64,000 bases of DNA from Owenia fusiformis (lineage: Eukaryota; Annelida; Polychaeta; Sabellida; Oweniidae). Numbering within the stretch: position 1 is the stretch's first letter; every line of letters begins with the position of its first letter. The position numbers and the translations under genes were made by a program. Of this stretch, positions 20,228 through 32,029 are shown piece by piece. Where the stretch lies: positions 13,890,348 to 13,954,347 of the forward strand of contig CAIIXF020000006.1 of assembly GCA_903813345.2 (NCBI GenBank). The letters run 5' to 3'. Below the pieces are notes generated by a model. That model saw only the letters and a program-made list of their open reading frames with translations, was not told the origin of the DNA and made no database searches.

Positions 20228-22216
20228 GTGACTTGAACTTTATCATTTGTTAAATATAATGGCTCTTCACAAAGTTTCCGACTGTACAAGACGTATCTTA
20301 TCTTAACTTTAGCTCATGATGATATTTGATAATTTGCAAAATTTGTTTTTGTGTTAAAGGGAATTTTTGTATTATATGGCTATAAAGTTGACATACATTA
20401 CAATGCACCAGTGACCACATCAACATCTAAAATATCATAACATTGCACCACAACAACATCTCAGGTATTTGGTATAAAATTGTAACACAAGATCATGTTA
20501 AGTACAAAACTGCACCACAACAATATTTGGTATATGATTACACATCAACAACACACCATGCACTATAGTGCACAAGTACAACATATCAAACATTACACCG
20601 CAGCACTACAAAACAACAGGTATAACACTGTGCTCCAACAACATATCATGTCTTACACTGCACCGCAACATCTTTGGTATAGTATTGCATCACTACAGCA
20701 TTTCAAGTATAACACTGCACCATTACAACATTATAGAATAACATTGCACCACTACAGCATCTAACAGCATCACTTCAAGATCTCAAGTATTCTTAAATTG
20801 CACCACAAGACAACTCCTGTGTTATACTGCACTACAACATAATATTGCATCAAAACAGCACCTCAGGTATAACAACATTACACTATATCATTCTGGCCCT
20901 GCATTAGAATAATATCTTGAGATTGGATTTGATCTATCCAACATCATTTGAGACTGAATGCTCTATCTTTTATGAGTACTGTACTAGTACATGTATATGT
21001 ATATAGTACAACTATTTTTGATGTATGAGTATTAGAGATCAATTTTTTCAATATTTTCTTCAACATGTATTGTTATGACTTCAGAATAAATGAAATGTCC
21101 CTTAGTGTTCTGCTCCTGGATTATGACATAGACTCTTGTTTGGTTTTGGGATATGAAGGGTCTATTTTTCTCATGAGAGGTTTAAACTTAAAGTTTGCTT
21201 TTATTGCTGGATTTCTTTAAGGTTTTGAGTCTCTTCTTTGGTGCTTGTGCTTTGATATATATATTGATCTGTGCAGTTCCAACTTGCACGAATGCTCAAG
21301 ACAGTGGGACCCCCTGTGACGACTGCTCTAACCAGCCTGACCACTACAGATGTTACATTGGCTGCACAGCCTTCCTGGAGTGCAGGGGAGGACAGACAAC
21401 ACGTGTCACATGTGACACAGATGATGTTGTAGATATCAGGTCTATGAGATGTGAAGAGTAAGTTGCAATGATATTAAGGCAATTATTCTCTCAAATCATT
21501 AATCTTGATAACTTTCCATGGTTACTATAATTGACTATTATTTCATTTCTGTGACTATTAAGGATGCAGTACCGGGTCGGTTTTCACGTCTGTTTGCGCA
21601 GGTTTGACTTCCGGTTTGAGACAGCTAGCTCCCAAGAACGTCATTTTCGCATTTAGCATTATTCAAAAATTATAGTTTATTTCGATAATGGTGTTTCCAG
21701 AAAAGAATAAATTGCAAACATTTTATCAAGCATATTTTATCCCTTTCACTTTTATGGGAAAACTTGTTCTTGAGTCGCAATTAGTGGATACGAAAACCAG
21801 GGTTCGAAAGGTGCCAGCTCTATTGAAAACTCAAAAAAGTAAAAAGATTCATTTCGGGTGGGTAAAATAATTTTTTTATTTTGTAATTACCAGACGGTCA
21901 ATCCTCTTCATATTGCACTTGGATGATGATAACATCATAGTGATACATTGTAAATAATATGAGCAAAATCTAATGTCTGGAACTTTTTCTACGCTGACCT
22001 GGTACTGCATCCTTAAATGAAAACTCTATCAACAAGGCAAACTTCTGAATGATATGATAGTAACAATTATGAGAAAATAATGACACCAACTCTCACGTGT
22101 TAATCATAATTGATTTCAGTCCATATTATGCATGTCCCCCATGTGGTGATGACTACTGTGATGAATATGACACAATGGATGATAAAGTGGACATTGAAAC
22201 TTTCTACATCAACTAG
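20179..22216 (+). CDS. Small secreted Cys-rich protein, peritrophin/chitin-binding-like (108 aa)
   Basis: Three exons (20179-20227, 21277-21457, 22120-22216) join in frame from ATG to TAG. The N-terminus MVRLYTCMLLVLCILT is a signal peptide. The mature part has 11 Cys: PCDDCSNQ, HYRCYIGCTAFLECRGG, TRVTCDT, RSMRCED, YYACPPCGDDYCDEYD. The segment F-x-x-C...VTC...M-x-x-C is reminiscent of type-2 chitin-binding (peritrophin-A, CBM14) domains, but Cys spacing is not canonical, so function is a guess. The C-terminal tail is acidic. An AATAAA at 22248 follows the stop by about 30 bp. Intron 1 holds a minisatellite and a dispersed repeat that ends at the exon-2 acceptor. The splice phases (1 and 2) agree at both junctions, which makes the model solid; expression is unknown. 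Confidence 0.75.
20400..20900. repeat. Degenerate CA-rich minisatellite (intron 1)
   Basis: Irregular repeats of about 25-35 bp built on GCACCACAACAACATCTCAG, GGTATAACACTG and variants. Spacing is too variable for a single period. No coding role. Confidence 0.7.
20915..21276 (+). repeat. Dispersed repeat copy A, ending at a splice acceptor
   Basis: It matches 58695-59055 in direct orientation over about 350 bp, with blocks such as ACATCATTTGAGACT, TTCTTCAACATGTATTGT, TGACTTCAG and AATGAAATGTCCCTTGGT (TAGT here). The similarity reaches the pyrimidine/TATATA stretch just before the exon-2 acceptor. Confidence 0.75.
21277..21457 (+). CDS. Exon 2 of Cys-rich secreted protein
   Basis: Acceptor CTGTGCAG, donor GA|GTAAGT. 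It holds eight of the mature cysteines and has clear codon-level protein character compared with the surrounding AT-rich repeats. Confidence 0.75.
22120..22216 (+). CDS. Exon 3 of Cys-rich secreted protein with stop
   Basis: Acceptor GATTTCAG. It encodes PYYACPPCGDDYCDEYD and an acidic tail ending FYIN and TAG. Confidence 0.72.
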
Positions 22217-22247
22217 ACACTACTGAATAAGTATTGTACTTGTATGT

Positions 22248-22253
22248 AATAAA
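22248..22253 (+). terminator. Poly(A) signal AATAAA of the Cys-rich protein gene
   Basis: Canonical hexamer 32 bp after the TAG stop codon at 22214-22216. Confidence 0.6.
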
Positions 22254-22379
22254 AATACTATTTTACATTACAAGAACACAAATGTGTACAACATGTCCAT
22301 ACCAATGGGTGATCCCAATAGATTTTTTTATCCTGAACACTAGTCAGTTGAAGGCAAAGTTTTAGGACAAACCCAGGAT

Positions 22380-22704
22380 ACCCAAAAGCTAACCAGTTCA
22401 AGATCTTCATACTAAGAATCATCCCTGAAATTTTGAAATCAATCCATCAAATGATTCACCTGGAAATGTGTAGACAAGACTTTATTGACAAGATTCTAGG
22501 ATGGAAAATTCAAAACAGCCACCTTTATATTTACCAAGAATGCTCAAAAACTAATCAAGTCTAGATTTGCATCCAATAAATCATCCCTGAAAATTTGAAA
22601 TCAATCAGTAAAACAGTTTGTCTGGAAATGCGTAGACAATTTAAGACTTTACATATTTAGGATTTTAGGACGGTGATCCAAAATGGCCGCCTTAACATTT
22701 ACCC
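22380..22704. repeat. Degenerate ~165-bp tandem array, left part
   Basis: Units start with CTAATCA-type sequence (22389, 22551) and contain AATCATCCCTGAAA, TTGAAATCAATC, CTGGAAATGTGTAGACAAGA and a closing AAAATGGCCGCC or AACAGCCACC. The array resumes at 24653 after the fold-back insertion. Confidence 0.75.
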
Positions 22705-22709
22705 AGAAT

Positions 22710-24647
22710 CACAGGCTGGTATCGAAAAATTTGTCCGCTGTGACGGAGCGTGCTATTTTGCATAGAATCACTAGGAAATCCACACAATTTATTTTTTTAC
22801 TCATATGTTTTGCGATATCAAAGAAAATTACTGACTCCATGCAATGGATATATCATTTGCGGGTAACTTTAAATTATGTTTGAAGTCCAACAACGTTATG
22901 AGTAAAAGCTATTGAAAATGGCGTCGGAGTATCATACTCCAAAATGTACCATTTCTTTTATTTCTTTTTAATGGTACAATATAGCGACACGATTATATTT
23001 ACATATGTTTTCAGCATAATGATATCTTTATGTATTGGGTATTTTTAATTTTTTTGATAAAAAATAATAATTAATTTTTTTGTCCGCTGTGACAGAGCAG
23101 TTTCAAATCTGAAATGGGTTAAGAATTTAGATTCATAATATATTTCTTTACAACTAAACTTTAGAGCAGCGAGCGTGTCAAATCTCTTTCGTAAAGTATT
23201 CTGAAAAATGAAACGTAATAAAAGTACACAATTCAAATTCTGAGATGTATATACGACCACTCTTTAAGCTTCTTTTCTCAGTTTGTACTGCAATCCAACT
23301 TATGCATGGTAACTCATGAAAATGATAGTCAACTTCCATTTCAGTAAAGGGTATTTTCCTTTCGTAGTGCCCTCTGTGGATCCATCGGCCTGACATGGTC
23401 ATTTTTTACGGTAACTTAATTATTTGAAGTAAAATGATTTGCTGAAGATGAAGCTAAATACATATAATGGTATGGACTGTGGATTGTTCTACCCTCTTTA
23501 GTCGTTCCAAAAGGTAAGTTGAATGTATCTTGAAATACGAAAATGCAAAATTTGATTTTAAGATCGTTCTTTATTTGACTAAGAGTTATGGCTATCTGAT
23601 GCAACTACAGTAAAATATGTGTACAGTGAACACATATGGAGCCCAAAAATGTGTTCCCAGTTGGTATAGATGTTCACTCCATAGAGGTAATTTCATACAG
23701 AAGTCAGAGGAATATTTGATAAGAAGAGGTGTTCACTAGAGAAAGATATTCATTGATACAGGTTTTACAGTGCAGCACGTTTACAAAGACTTTTTTTATA
23801 ATTTTAGTCTATGCAAAACGATGAATTTCATGAATTTCAAATAATTGCAAATTAAATCTGTATTGGGATCATCTTATATACAGTAATATAATATTATGTG
23901 GTAAAAGGTTATACATCTGTCGGCATGCATGATGTCTGTGCACTATTTCGAATAAGTAAATTCATATTAGCCCTATTTACACTACACGTGACATTTCAAG
24001 ACATCTAGGCGAAAACGTATTAGAAATATTATGTTGAGTTTACATCATGTTGATTTCAGTACAAACCTCCGAAAAATACTAAGAGTGGTCGTTTTTATAT
24101 CTCAGATTTACATTACCCCATATCTACAAGAGGCTGCTTGTCATTATTTAGGAAAGTGATTTGTGACGTTCTCTCTTCTAAGGGTACTTTTAAAAGATAT
24201 AATTTGAATCCTAAATTCTTAACGTAGTTCACAGTTAAAACTACTCAGTCACAGCTGACAAAAATGTAAACATTATTTTTTATAAAAAATATTAAAAATA
24301 CCCAATACATCAAGATATCATTAATACCTTCAGAGTTATGCTGAAAACATATGTAAATATTATTGTGTCACTATATTGTACCATTAAAAAGAAATATAAA
24401 ACAAATGGTACATTTTGGAGTATGATACCCTGGCCCCGTTTTTCAATAGCTTTTACTCTTAGCGTTGTTGGACTTCAAACAAAAGTTAAAATTACCCGCA
24501 AATGATATACCCATTGCATGGAGTAATAAATTTTCTTTGGTATAGCGAAACATATGAGTAAAAAATAAATTGTGTGGGTTTCTTAGTGTTTCTATTCAAA
24601 ATAGCACGCTCCGTCACAGCGGACACATTTTTCGATACCAGCCTGTG
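22710..24647. mobile_element. 1.94-kb fold-back transposon with CACAGGC ends and 5-bp duplication
   Basis: Arms 22710-23299 and 24050-24647 are reverse complements for about 590 bp; the outer 95 bp are over 90% identical, beginning CACAGGCTGGTATCGAAAAA. The element is flanked by AGAAT at 22705-22709 and 24648-24652. It interrupts a tandem-array unit; two neighbouring units show the uninterrupted site with a single AGAAT (22537-22541 and 24808-24812), confirming insertion and a 5-bp target duplication. There is no transposase; the ~750-bp loop contains another MITE-like sequence. A CAC end with a 5-bp duplication is a combination known in Transib/RAG-type elements, but family assignment is inference. 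Confidence 0.88.
23608..23771. mobile_element. Decayed CAGTAAAA-type MITE in the loop of the fold-back
   Basis: Left TA-CAGTAAAATATGTGTAC, with GTGAACAC just inside; right ATACAGGTTTTACAG, with GTGTTCAC inside. It is a degenerate relative of the TA-flanked MITEs at 14786 and 49512. Confidence 0.5.
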
Positions 24648-24652
24648 AGAAT

Positions 24653-25010
24653 ACCCGAAAAGTAATCAGTTAAAGATTCGCATATAAAGAATAATCCCTG
24701 AAAATTTGAAATCGTTTCATCAACCAGTTCCTGGAAATGTGTAGACAAGACTTTACAAACAAGATTTTAGGAATGAATATCCAAAATTGCCACCTTGACA
24801 TTTATATAGAATGCTCCAAAACTAGTCAGATCAAAATGTTCATATAAAGAATCATCCCTAAAAAGGTTCGCCTGGAAACATGTAGACAAGATTTTACATA
24901 TAAGGTTTAAGGATAAAAAATCCGAAATGGCTAATCAGTTCAAGATTTGCATACTAAGAATCATCCCTGAAATTTTGAAATTGATCCGTCAAATGGTTCA
25001 CAGATTTCAC
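24653..25010. repeat. Degenerate ~165-bp tandem array, right part
   Basis: It continues the array at 22380 with units starting near 24663, 24821 and 24931. The unit at 24780-24830 preserves the empty target site of the fold-back element. Confidence 0.72.
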
Positions 25011-25339
25011 AGACCAGATTTCACAGACAAGATTTTACCACAGAAAATCCCAAAATGGCTGACAATAAAAAAGCAGATAAAAGGTTTTGCAGATTTTTTC
25101 TTACAAAATTAGCTCAAACAACTACTGTTAACAGTGACATGGGCTTTTACAATTCAGTACATGTGGACTTATTTATAACGCTACTAAATAATGAAAACTC
25201 AAAAACACCATAATAATATGGTACAAAGTATTATCTCTCACTGACTTTTCTTAAGACATTCAAAATGGCTGCCATGACTGAGCCAACATGGCCAAAATCT
25301 AATCAGATGTAGAATGAAGTGAGTTTAAGAAGATATTTA

Positions 25340-25363
25340 GACTCCAGATGAAAATCTGGAGTC
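25340..25363. repeat. Perfect 10-bp-stem hairpin
   Basis: GACTCCAGAT, loop GAAA, ATCTGGAGTC. The ATCTGGAGTC motif recurs once at 29470-29479, so this may be the left terminus of a 4.1-kb repeat block (25340-29479) whose ends read TTTAGACTCCAGAT and ATCTGGAGTCTTAAA. Confidence 0.6.
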
Positions 25364-25399
25364 TATTGCTTTTGCCAGTTTTCTTTATTATTAGAATGC

Positions 25400-26640
25400 C
25401 GGTTTCGAAGAAACGGCATTCTATAGTTTTCGCCTTTTTCTTATTATTATTATTCCGTGCAAGATTTCTCCGCACACACCGACATGTCAGCTAATTAGCA
25501 TATACCATCAACCTTGACATGTTCCTGGGCTACAGGGAAATGCTTTCATTTTTTTAATTAGCCCCTCCCTAATTAGCCAAGGTCAAATCGCAAATTTTTA
25601 CATTTTTGCACGTACAAGGAGTAACCATTTTTATTTTTTACCCAAAATTTGCATATGCCATCCCTCACAATTGCCATTTCACATATATTCCGGGTTTTAA
25701 AATTGGGTGCCCCAAATTTGAAAAATGGGGCACCCCAGTTGGGCAAAATTTGAAAACTGTGTATCCGATCCCAATTCTGAGCAGATATAAAGAATAGAAG
25801 CCCCTGATTCCAAATATGCTTTCGGTTTTGGAATCCGACCTCTGAGTGACCTTGAAAAGGTCAACAAGTTCAAAAATCAAAATCGCTCAAATTGATTCCA
25901 AATTGGTACCATTGTATTACACTGTACTCGGATAGAGTAAATTAGGTCACCATTTTGACCTTGACCTTTGACATTGACCTTCAAATGACCTCAAAGTTGA
26001 AAACTAGGATTTTCATTCCAATTCTTTGCAAGTATGAAGTATGAATGTCCCTGATTCTAAATATGCTTGTGGTTTTGGAATTTGACCTCCGGGTGACCTT
26101 GAAAAGGTCAAAAAGGTTAAATTGCTAAAATTGCTCAAATTGATTCGAAATTGGTACCATTGTATTACACTGTACTAAACTAGAGTAAATTAGGTCAACA
26201 TTTTGACCTTGACCTTTGACCTTCACCGTAAAATGACGTAAAACTTATTTCTTGTTTTACCTGTTCAAGGAGCCACTGTAGTTATTTTTTGCATGCCTTA
26301 CTCTTCCCATTTAACATATCTCTAGGGTTTATAATTTGGGTGATTTTCATTCCAATTCTTTGCAATTATGAAGTATGGATGTCCCTGATTCTAAATATGT
26401 TTTCCTAATCTATATAGGGGGCACGCGACAGCGCTTTAAAGCGCGTCTGGGAGGATAAGGGTACGGGTTTTTAAATTGAGTGCCAAAATTTCAAAAATAT
26501 GGCAAAATATGATATCAAATATGCTTTCGGTTTTGGAATTCGACCTCTGCGTGACCTTGAAAAAGGTCAATTGTGCACCGAATTTGCTGCTGCGGCGAGG
26601 AACGGCATTCTACGAAATCGCCCCCGTGGCGATTTTAAAT
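25400..26640. repeat. Repeat block with TGACCTTGACCTTTGACC motifs
   Basis: Two diverged copies of a segment with TTGATTCCAAATTGGTACCA, TTACACTGTACT and TTGACCTTGACCTTTGAC begin near 25890 and 26130. The block contains a GCGCTTTAAAGCGC palindrome (26431-26444). No gene is seen; the short open frames are shadows. Confidence 0.6.
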
Positions 26641-26646
26641 GTCTAG
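26615..26646 (+). mobile_element. Helitron-like 3' terminus (hairpin + CTAG)
   Basis: AAATCGCC, loop CCCGT, GGCGATTT forms an 8-bp perfect stem. Seven bases later comes CTAG followed by T. A short GC hairpin close to a CTRR end that abuts T is the usual Helitron 3' layout. The matching 5' TC end is not identified. Confidence 0.4.
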
Positions 26647-27039
26647 TTATTATTATTATTCTTCTTCTTCCTCCTTCCCAGATTTCTCACCAACTAGAAG
26701 AGCTTACTTTAAGCTGCTTACATGATTAACTAGGGAATGTATCTGGCTTTCTGGGAAATTAGGTCAAATTTTTATCTAGGTCAAAGGTCAAGAACTAGGT
26801 CAAATCCAGTACTTTGTCACTTTTTCCCATTATCTCGGTCGTCCTTCAATATTTTTGATCCTGGTTTTTTTCATTGTGTTCCTCATAAAAAAGTAGAAAA
26901 CCTAGGTTCGATTTAGTTTTTTGGTATCTCAAACCGATTTCGAGATATCAGTGTCCGAAAACGAGGTCCAAAAGAAATTTCACCGAATCCAATGTCCAGG
27001 ATATTAGTCTTATGGGAAATCTTCTCAGGATTCCGAATC

Positions 27040-29125
27040 TGAAAACCAAATTTCGATCTGACTTCCAGTTCAGAAGTTATGGCGTTTTGAAAATTCAAAA
27101 ATCGCTAAATTTGGTGCCCCATGTTAATTCAATGGGAAAAAATATTTTTTTGAACTGTAAAATACGAGATATAGACTAAGCACAGCTAAACATAATGGAA
27201 GCCCATAAAAGAAAGGGACCACAAGACCTTCTTTTCATAAAAATTTGGACACCAAAATGCCTAGGTCAAAATCTAGGTCAAATTCAAAGTTTTTCCTTAT
27301 TTTTGCGATTCTGACACTACAGATTAATTATATTCTTCGAAAATTTGTGTACATGTAGCCAAGAGTGTGCTTATAGTGTTAGCTTTTTGCCGTCAGGAAG
27401 TGATTTGACCCACTTTTGAGATATGGTGTCCGAAAAGTAGGTCAAACTAAAAAGTTCTCCAAAGGACCTTATACACCCTCCATTGGGATCTCCCCATGGG
27501 AAAAAAATAATTCATCTGATTTTTCAAAATGAGTATTCTGGTTCAATTATTACATTTATATGCACACTAGTATCTTGTTGACCTATATTCAGCACTGTAT
27601 TGATGTATTGGCCACTTATTAGGGTCATAATTCAATCATGAAGTGTAGAGGCATAGATTCCAAACCAGGAAGTATTTTTGTGTCTGTCAAAATCCATTTA
27701 CATCCTACGCATCCCTGCATCTTATCCAAATATGTTACTACATAATGAAATATAATAGTATAATCTTTGGTTTTACAAACTTGTATGATATTTGATAAGT
27801 GTAAAAGTTGTTTTTGGACATTTTTCTATAGCCATTTTGTAGGGGAAAAAATGATGAAAAAATGTACAATCTTTTAATTTTAAGTATGACCTGAATCGAT
27901 TGCAAACTTCATATTTGCACATTTGATGAGACATACCATTTGTGTCATATTGTGAAATTATTAAGTTTGCAATCGATTCAGGTCATAGTGTATTTTTGGT
28001 ATTTCTGTGATAATCAATGGGAACCAATGGCCTCTATTGGGATCTGCTGATATCCTCATGTTAAGTCAATGGTGCACAGCCCCATGTAAGTCAATACAAC
28101 CTTACTGAACGAAATGATCCCTATCTCAGCTTATGTGTGTCCGAGCACTTTAATATTTTCCAAAGTATTATATGACATTTTATTCTTCATGTTACACCTA
28201 CGAATGATTCATTTTGACCATAGGGATATTTGCCAATAATTGCACCTTGTCCTTTAACGTATGAGTTATGAATTAAGGGTAGACTTTTCTCAGGAATCCA
28301 AATCTGCAAACCAAATTTCAATCCGGCTTTTGGTTTGGAATTTATGTCGTTTTGATAGCTCAAAAATCGCTAAATTTGGTGCCCCATGTTATGGCAATTG
28401 GAAAAAAGATTTTTTTGAAGTGTAAAATACAAGATATAGACTGAGTACAGCTTAATTTAATGAAAGCCTATTAAAGAAGGGGACCTCGAAGGCTACTTAG
28501 CTCCAAAATTTGGACACCAAAATGCCTAGGTCAAAATCTAGGTCAAATTTATAGTTTTCCCTTATTTTTGCGATTCTGACACTATATTTAAATGATTTGC
28601 TTTAAAATTTTGTATACAGGTAGCAAAGAGTATGCTAATAGTGTTAGCGTTTTGCCGTCAGAAAGTATTTTGACCCACTTTTGAGATATGGTGTCCAAAA
28701 AGTAGGCCAAAGTAAAAAGTTTTCCAAAATTAACGTATGAGTTATGAATTAAGGGTAGAATTTTCTCAGAAATCTAGATCTGCAAACCAAATTTCAATCC
28801 GACTACTTGTTCTGAAGTTATGGCGTTTTGAGATCTCAAAAATCGCTAAATTTGGTGCCCCATGTTAAATCAATGGGACCGAATAATTTTTTGAAGTGTA
28901 AAAATACGAGATATAGAATGAGTACAGCTAAACATAATGAAAGCCCATAGAAGAAGGGGACCTCAAAAGCTACTTTCCTTCAAAGTTTGGACACCAAAAT
29001 ACCTAGTTTAAAAAATCTAGGTCAAATTCATAGTTTTTTCTTATTTTGCGATTCTGACACTACACTTCAATGATATTCTCCGAAATTTTGTATACTTGTA
29101 GCAAAAATTGCAATCCGACCCCAGG
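27040..29125. repeat. Satellite-like repeat, unit ~475 bp, three copies
   Basis: The block AAATCGCTAAATTTGGTGCC recurs near 27105, 28365 and 28842, each time followed by conserved flanks (TACGAGATATAGACT, TTTGGACACCAAAATGCCTA, GTTAGC-TTTTGCCGTCAG). Copies two and three are about 475 bp apart; an extra ~800 bp with other sequence separates copies one and two. Confidence 0.75.
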
Positions 29126-29217
29126 TTTAGATTCTACGCCATTTTGAAGTTTGAAATTCGCACTTGCCAGTATTCACGATGCAGATTGATCAAATATACT
29201 TTCAAAAATTCCTGCAT

Positions 29218-29455
29218 ACCCTACTTTACCTCTCTACCTACTCAGCTACTTATTTGACTACTTACTCAATTACTTAATTAGTTATTACTTACTTAGCAAC
29301 TTACTCAGCTACTAACTCAGGTACTTACTCAGCTACTTACTCAGCTACCTACTCAGCTTTTTACTCAGTTACTTACTCAGCTACTTACTCAACTACTACT
29401 AAGGTACTTACTCAGCTAATTACTCAGTTACTTACTCAGCTCTTTACTGATCTAT
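29218..29455. repeat. 12-bp minisatellite (CTTACTCAGCTA)
   Basis: About 20 tandem degenerate copies of CTTACTCAGCTA with point changes (GCTT, GTTA, ACTA). Confidence 0.85.
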
Positions 29456-29644
29456 CTAGGTAAAATAAATCTGGAGTCTTAAATTGAACTTGTTCAATTT
29501 CACAAATCTAGTTAAGTTTTAAAACTAACTGAGAAGCTGTTTTTCTTAAAGTTTGCAGACAAGGAATTTAGCATTTGTCTTCAAAATGGCTGACAGGAAG
29601 GTATTGACTCGAATTGAAAATGATATCCCCAGCGGTTTTGGAGA

Positions 29645-29735
29645 AAACTGTCAGACATACAGACAGACAGAGGGACATACAGACAGACGGAGGGACATAC
29701 AGACAGACGGAGGGACAAACAGACATACATACGCA
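29645..29735. repeat. 21-bp minisatellite (AGACAGACGGAGGGACATAC)
   Basis: Three to four direct copies. It is followed by a small palindromic stretch (GGCCTCACACTATGTGGTGG) and GGACATAAAAA, resembling the terminus at 18640. Confidence 0.75.
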
Positions 29736-29889
29736 CCTAGGCCGACAATATGGCCTCACACTATGTGGTGGGGACATAAAAAGTACATTGGGATACTTTA
29801 TACTTTATTCTGCCAATGACCTTTCATCCACTGTCCACAAAAAAGGTGGAGATCATGACAATATATCACAACTAGTGGTGGTGACATAA

Positions 29890-30409
29890 AAATGACAATG
29901 TTTAAATCCTTAACGTGTGTAATATACAATACAGACCAATTTTTAATGTTAAATTATGTATTTGCACTTTACAGTACCTTTTGGAATTTTCTTTCATTGT
30001 ATGTGGTCACTGCAAAATTGTTGATTTTAATTCTGTGAATGTTGCCGACATCATGGGTATCAGCAGAACCTTTGGTAATGCATCTAAAATATAGCATACA
30101 ACAGCATTAGCAAACAAAAAATATAAAACCTGTGTTTCCCATCAATACAGCTGGAATGTAACATATGACATCATTAGCAAATATAAAAGTGTTTCTCATT
30201 AATTCAGCTGACACCATTAACAAACTTATACGTTTTATCACATCTTTGATGGGGAAATAGATCATAAACTACATCCCCATTCCTTCATAAATTGCAATAT
30301 GAACATTATGTTCACATTTCTAAGTTTTAAGTAATAAGATAGCATTCACAATAATGATTTATATAAGAAAACAGAATTCTTCATCATATTCAAATTTGTG
30401 GTTACAGAA
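29890..30409. other. Intergenic, no gene seen
   Basis: AT-rich. Two short similar blocks (CATCATTAGCAAA-type, with TATAAAA) occur near 30100 and 30170; otherwise nothing supported. Confidence 0.5.
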
Positions 30410-32029
30410 ATGGAAAAGAAAATAGCAATAGCTATTGTTGGAAGCTCTTATATAAGGGAAATCTTTAGGTCTGGTCAGACTTGGAAATTTGAAAAAGATA
30501 AGTTAACCTGGCATTTTAAGCCAGGTGGAAACATTTCTGACTTAAGTTTTAGCAAAAAGCTTCCATCATCTTCAGCCAAAGATAATTTTTATACAGATTA
30601 CGGGCAATGATGCTTCAAATTTTGCCAAACAAAGGACTTCCAATAATAAACATCTCAAAGTGAAACAAAGTATGAACACCATAGTGAATGACTTATGTAA
30701 CCAAATTCAATGGATAATATCTACCATTAAAGGGAATGCAAAGTTTCATGTTCTAATTTACACGCTGACTACTTCTAACCATCATCTATCACTTCAGCTC
30801 ACTCATTGGACATATTGTGTTTGAACTAACATATCATTTAAGTTCAAAGTACCCATATCTGGATCTCTGCGGATGCCGCCATTGTTATGTATCAATGACG
30901 TCATTGATGCCTTAAAATTGATGCCTGGGAAGTGTCGCTTTATAATCACGTCATACTCGGATCGCAGAAATAGAACACATTTCACTGATATTTCATCTGT
31001 CTATCCGCTTAACATTGTTGCCGCATGTTCATGTCCATATCATATTATATATTTGGAAAGGTTGTTTCAATATATTCTTCATAGAAATTCAATTGTTGCA
31101 ATGTCTTTTTTCAAATGTTTGTATTTATTTTCTCCAATGTGATATAGTATATGCTAGGTCACTAAACTTATGAGATATCGGCTGCGCGATTCGGAATTTA
31201 AATGGTTTTGACTGAGAAGTCATCGCATTATATTCCACTTGTAAAATATCCACTAGAATTATCTTATATAATGATAAGATATACGTCGGCAAATAGGCAT
31301 ACTGGTGCAATAGCTTTCTTACATAATCATAAATGGTAGATTTCTTCAATCTGTAGTATTCTATTCAAATATGAATAGGTGCATATTGGAGAATGAAAGA
31401 AATAAAACAAAAAGTAGCAATCCAATGAAGCCGTAACTCCCAAAAGTGTTTAACCATTTAAATTCTGATGAAAAATGCAAACAAAAAACAGAAAATCGAT
31501 GTCGTCTAAATGATACGTATGTAAATGTCAATCTCCTAAATATTAAGATTGGCAATAGCTTTACAAGGGCATGCCACTGTCATATCTTCAAAGAATAATA
31601 CGTAATGTTTAATTTTTCTCAGTTGTTAAACGACCAATTTCAATCATCATATCACCGTAATAGCGACATTCAATATGACAAAAAAAGCTTTTCAAAATTC
31701 AATGGTATGTCACCTTGGATCATGACAAGAGAAGGCTCATAACATTCAGTGATGCGGGGAGACGATAGGGTCGATTGTAGTATGATATTTCATTTCAACG
31801 ACGATAAAGGCAATTGCCGCATTGATAGTACGCCAATATTTTAATATTCATTTTATTATATATTTATTTTTTGTTAAAAACAATTCCTGATTTCGAGCTC
31901 GAATTTAATTAAATAACATCCGTGGTAAGTACAGTTGTACAGTATTTTCCAAATAATGATTTTCAATTTAATGGCATACAACCTTTTGTTTTTCCATATC
32001 GTTTCTTATAAAATAAGTGGAACTTTAAA

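Noticed and set aside
22683-22883. Open frame at the left end of the 1.94-kb fold-back
   Set aside because: It starts in the tandem array and crosses the insertion border, so it cannot be an original gene.
29218-29735. Regular spaced repeats as a CRISPR array
   Set aside because: Direct tandem minisatellites without unique spacers in a eukaryotic genome.
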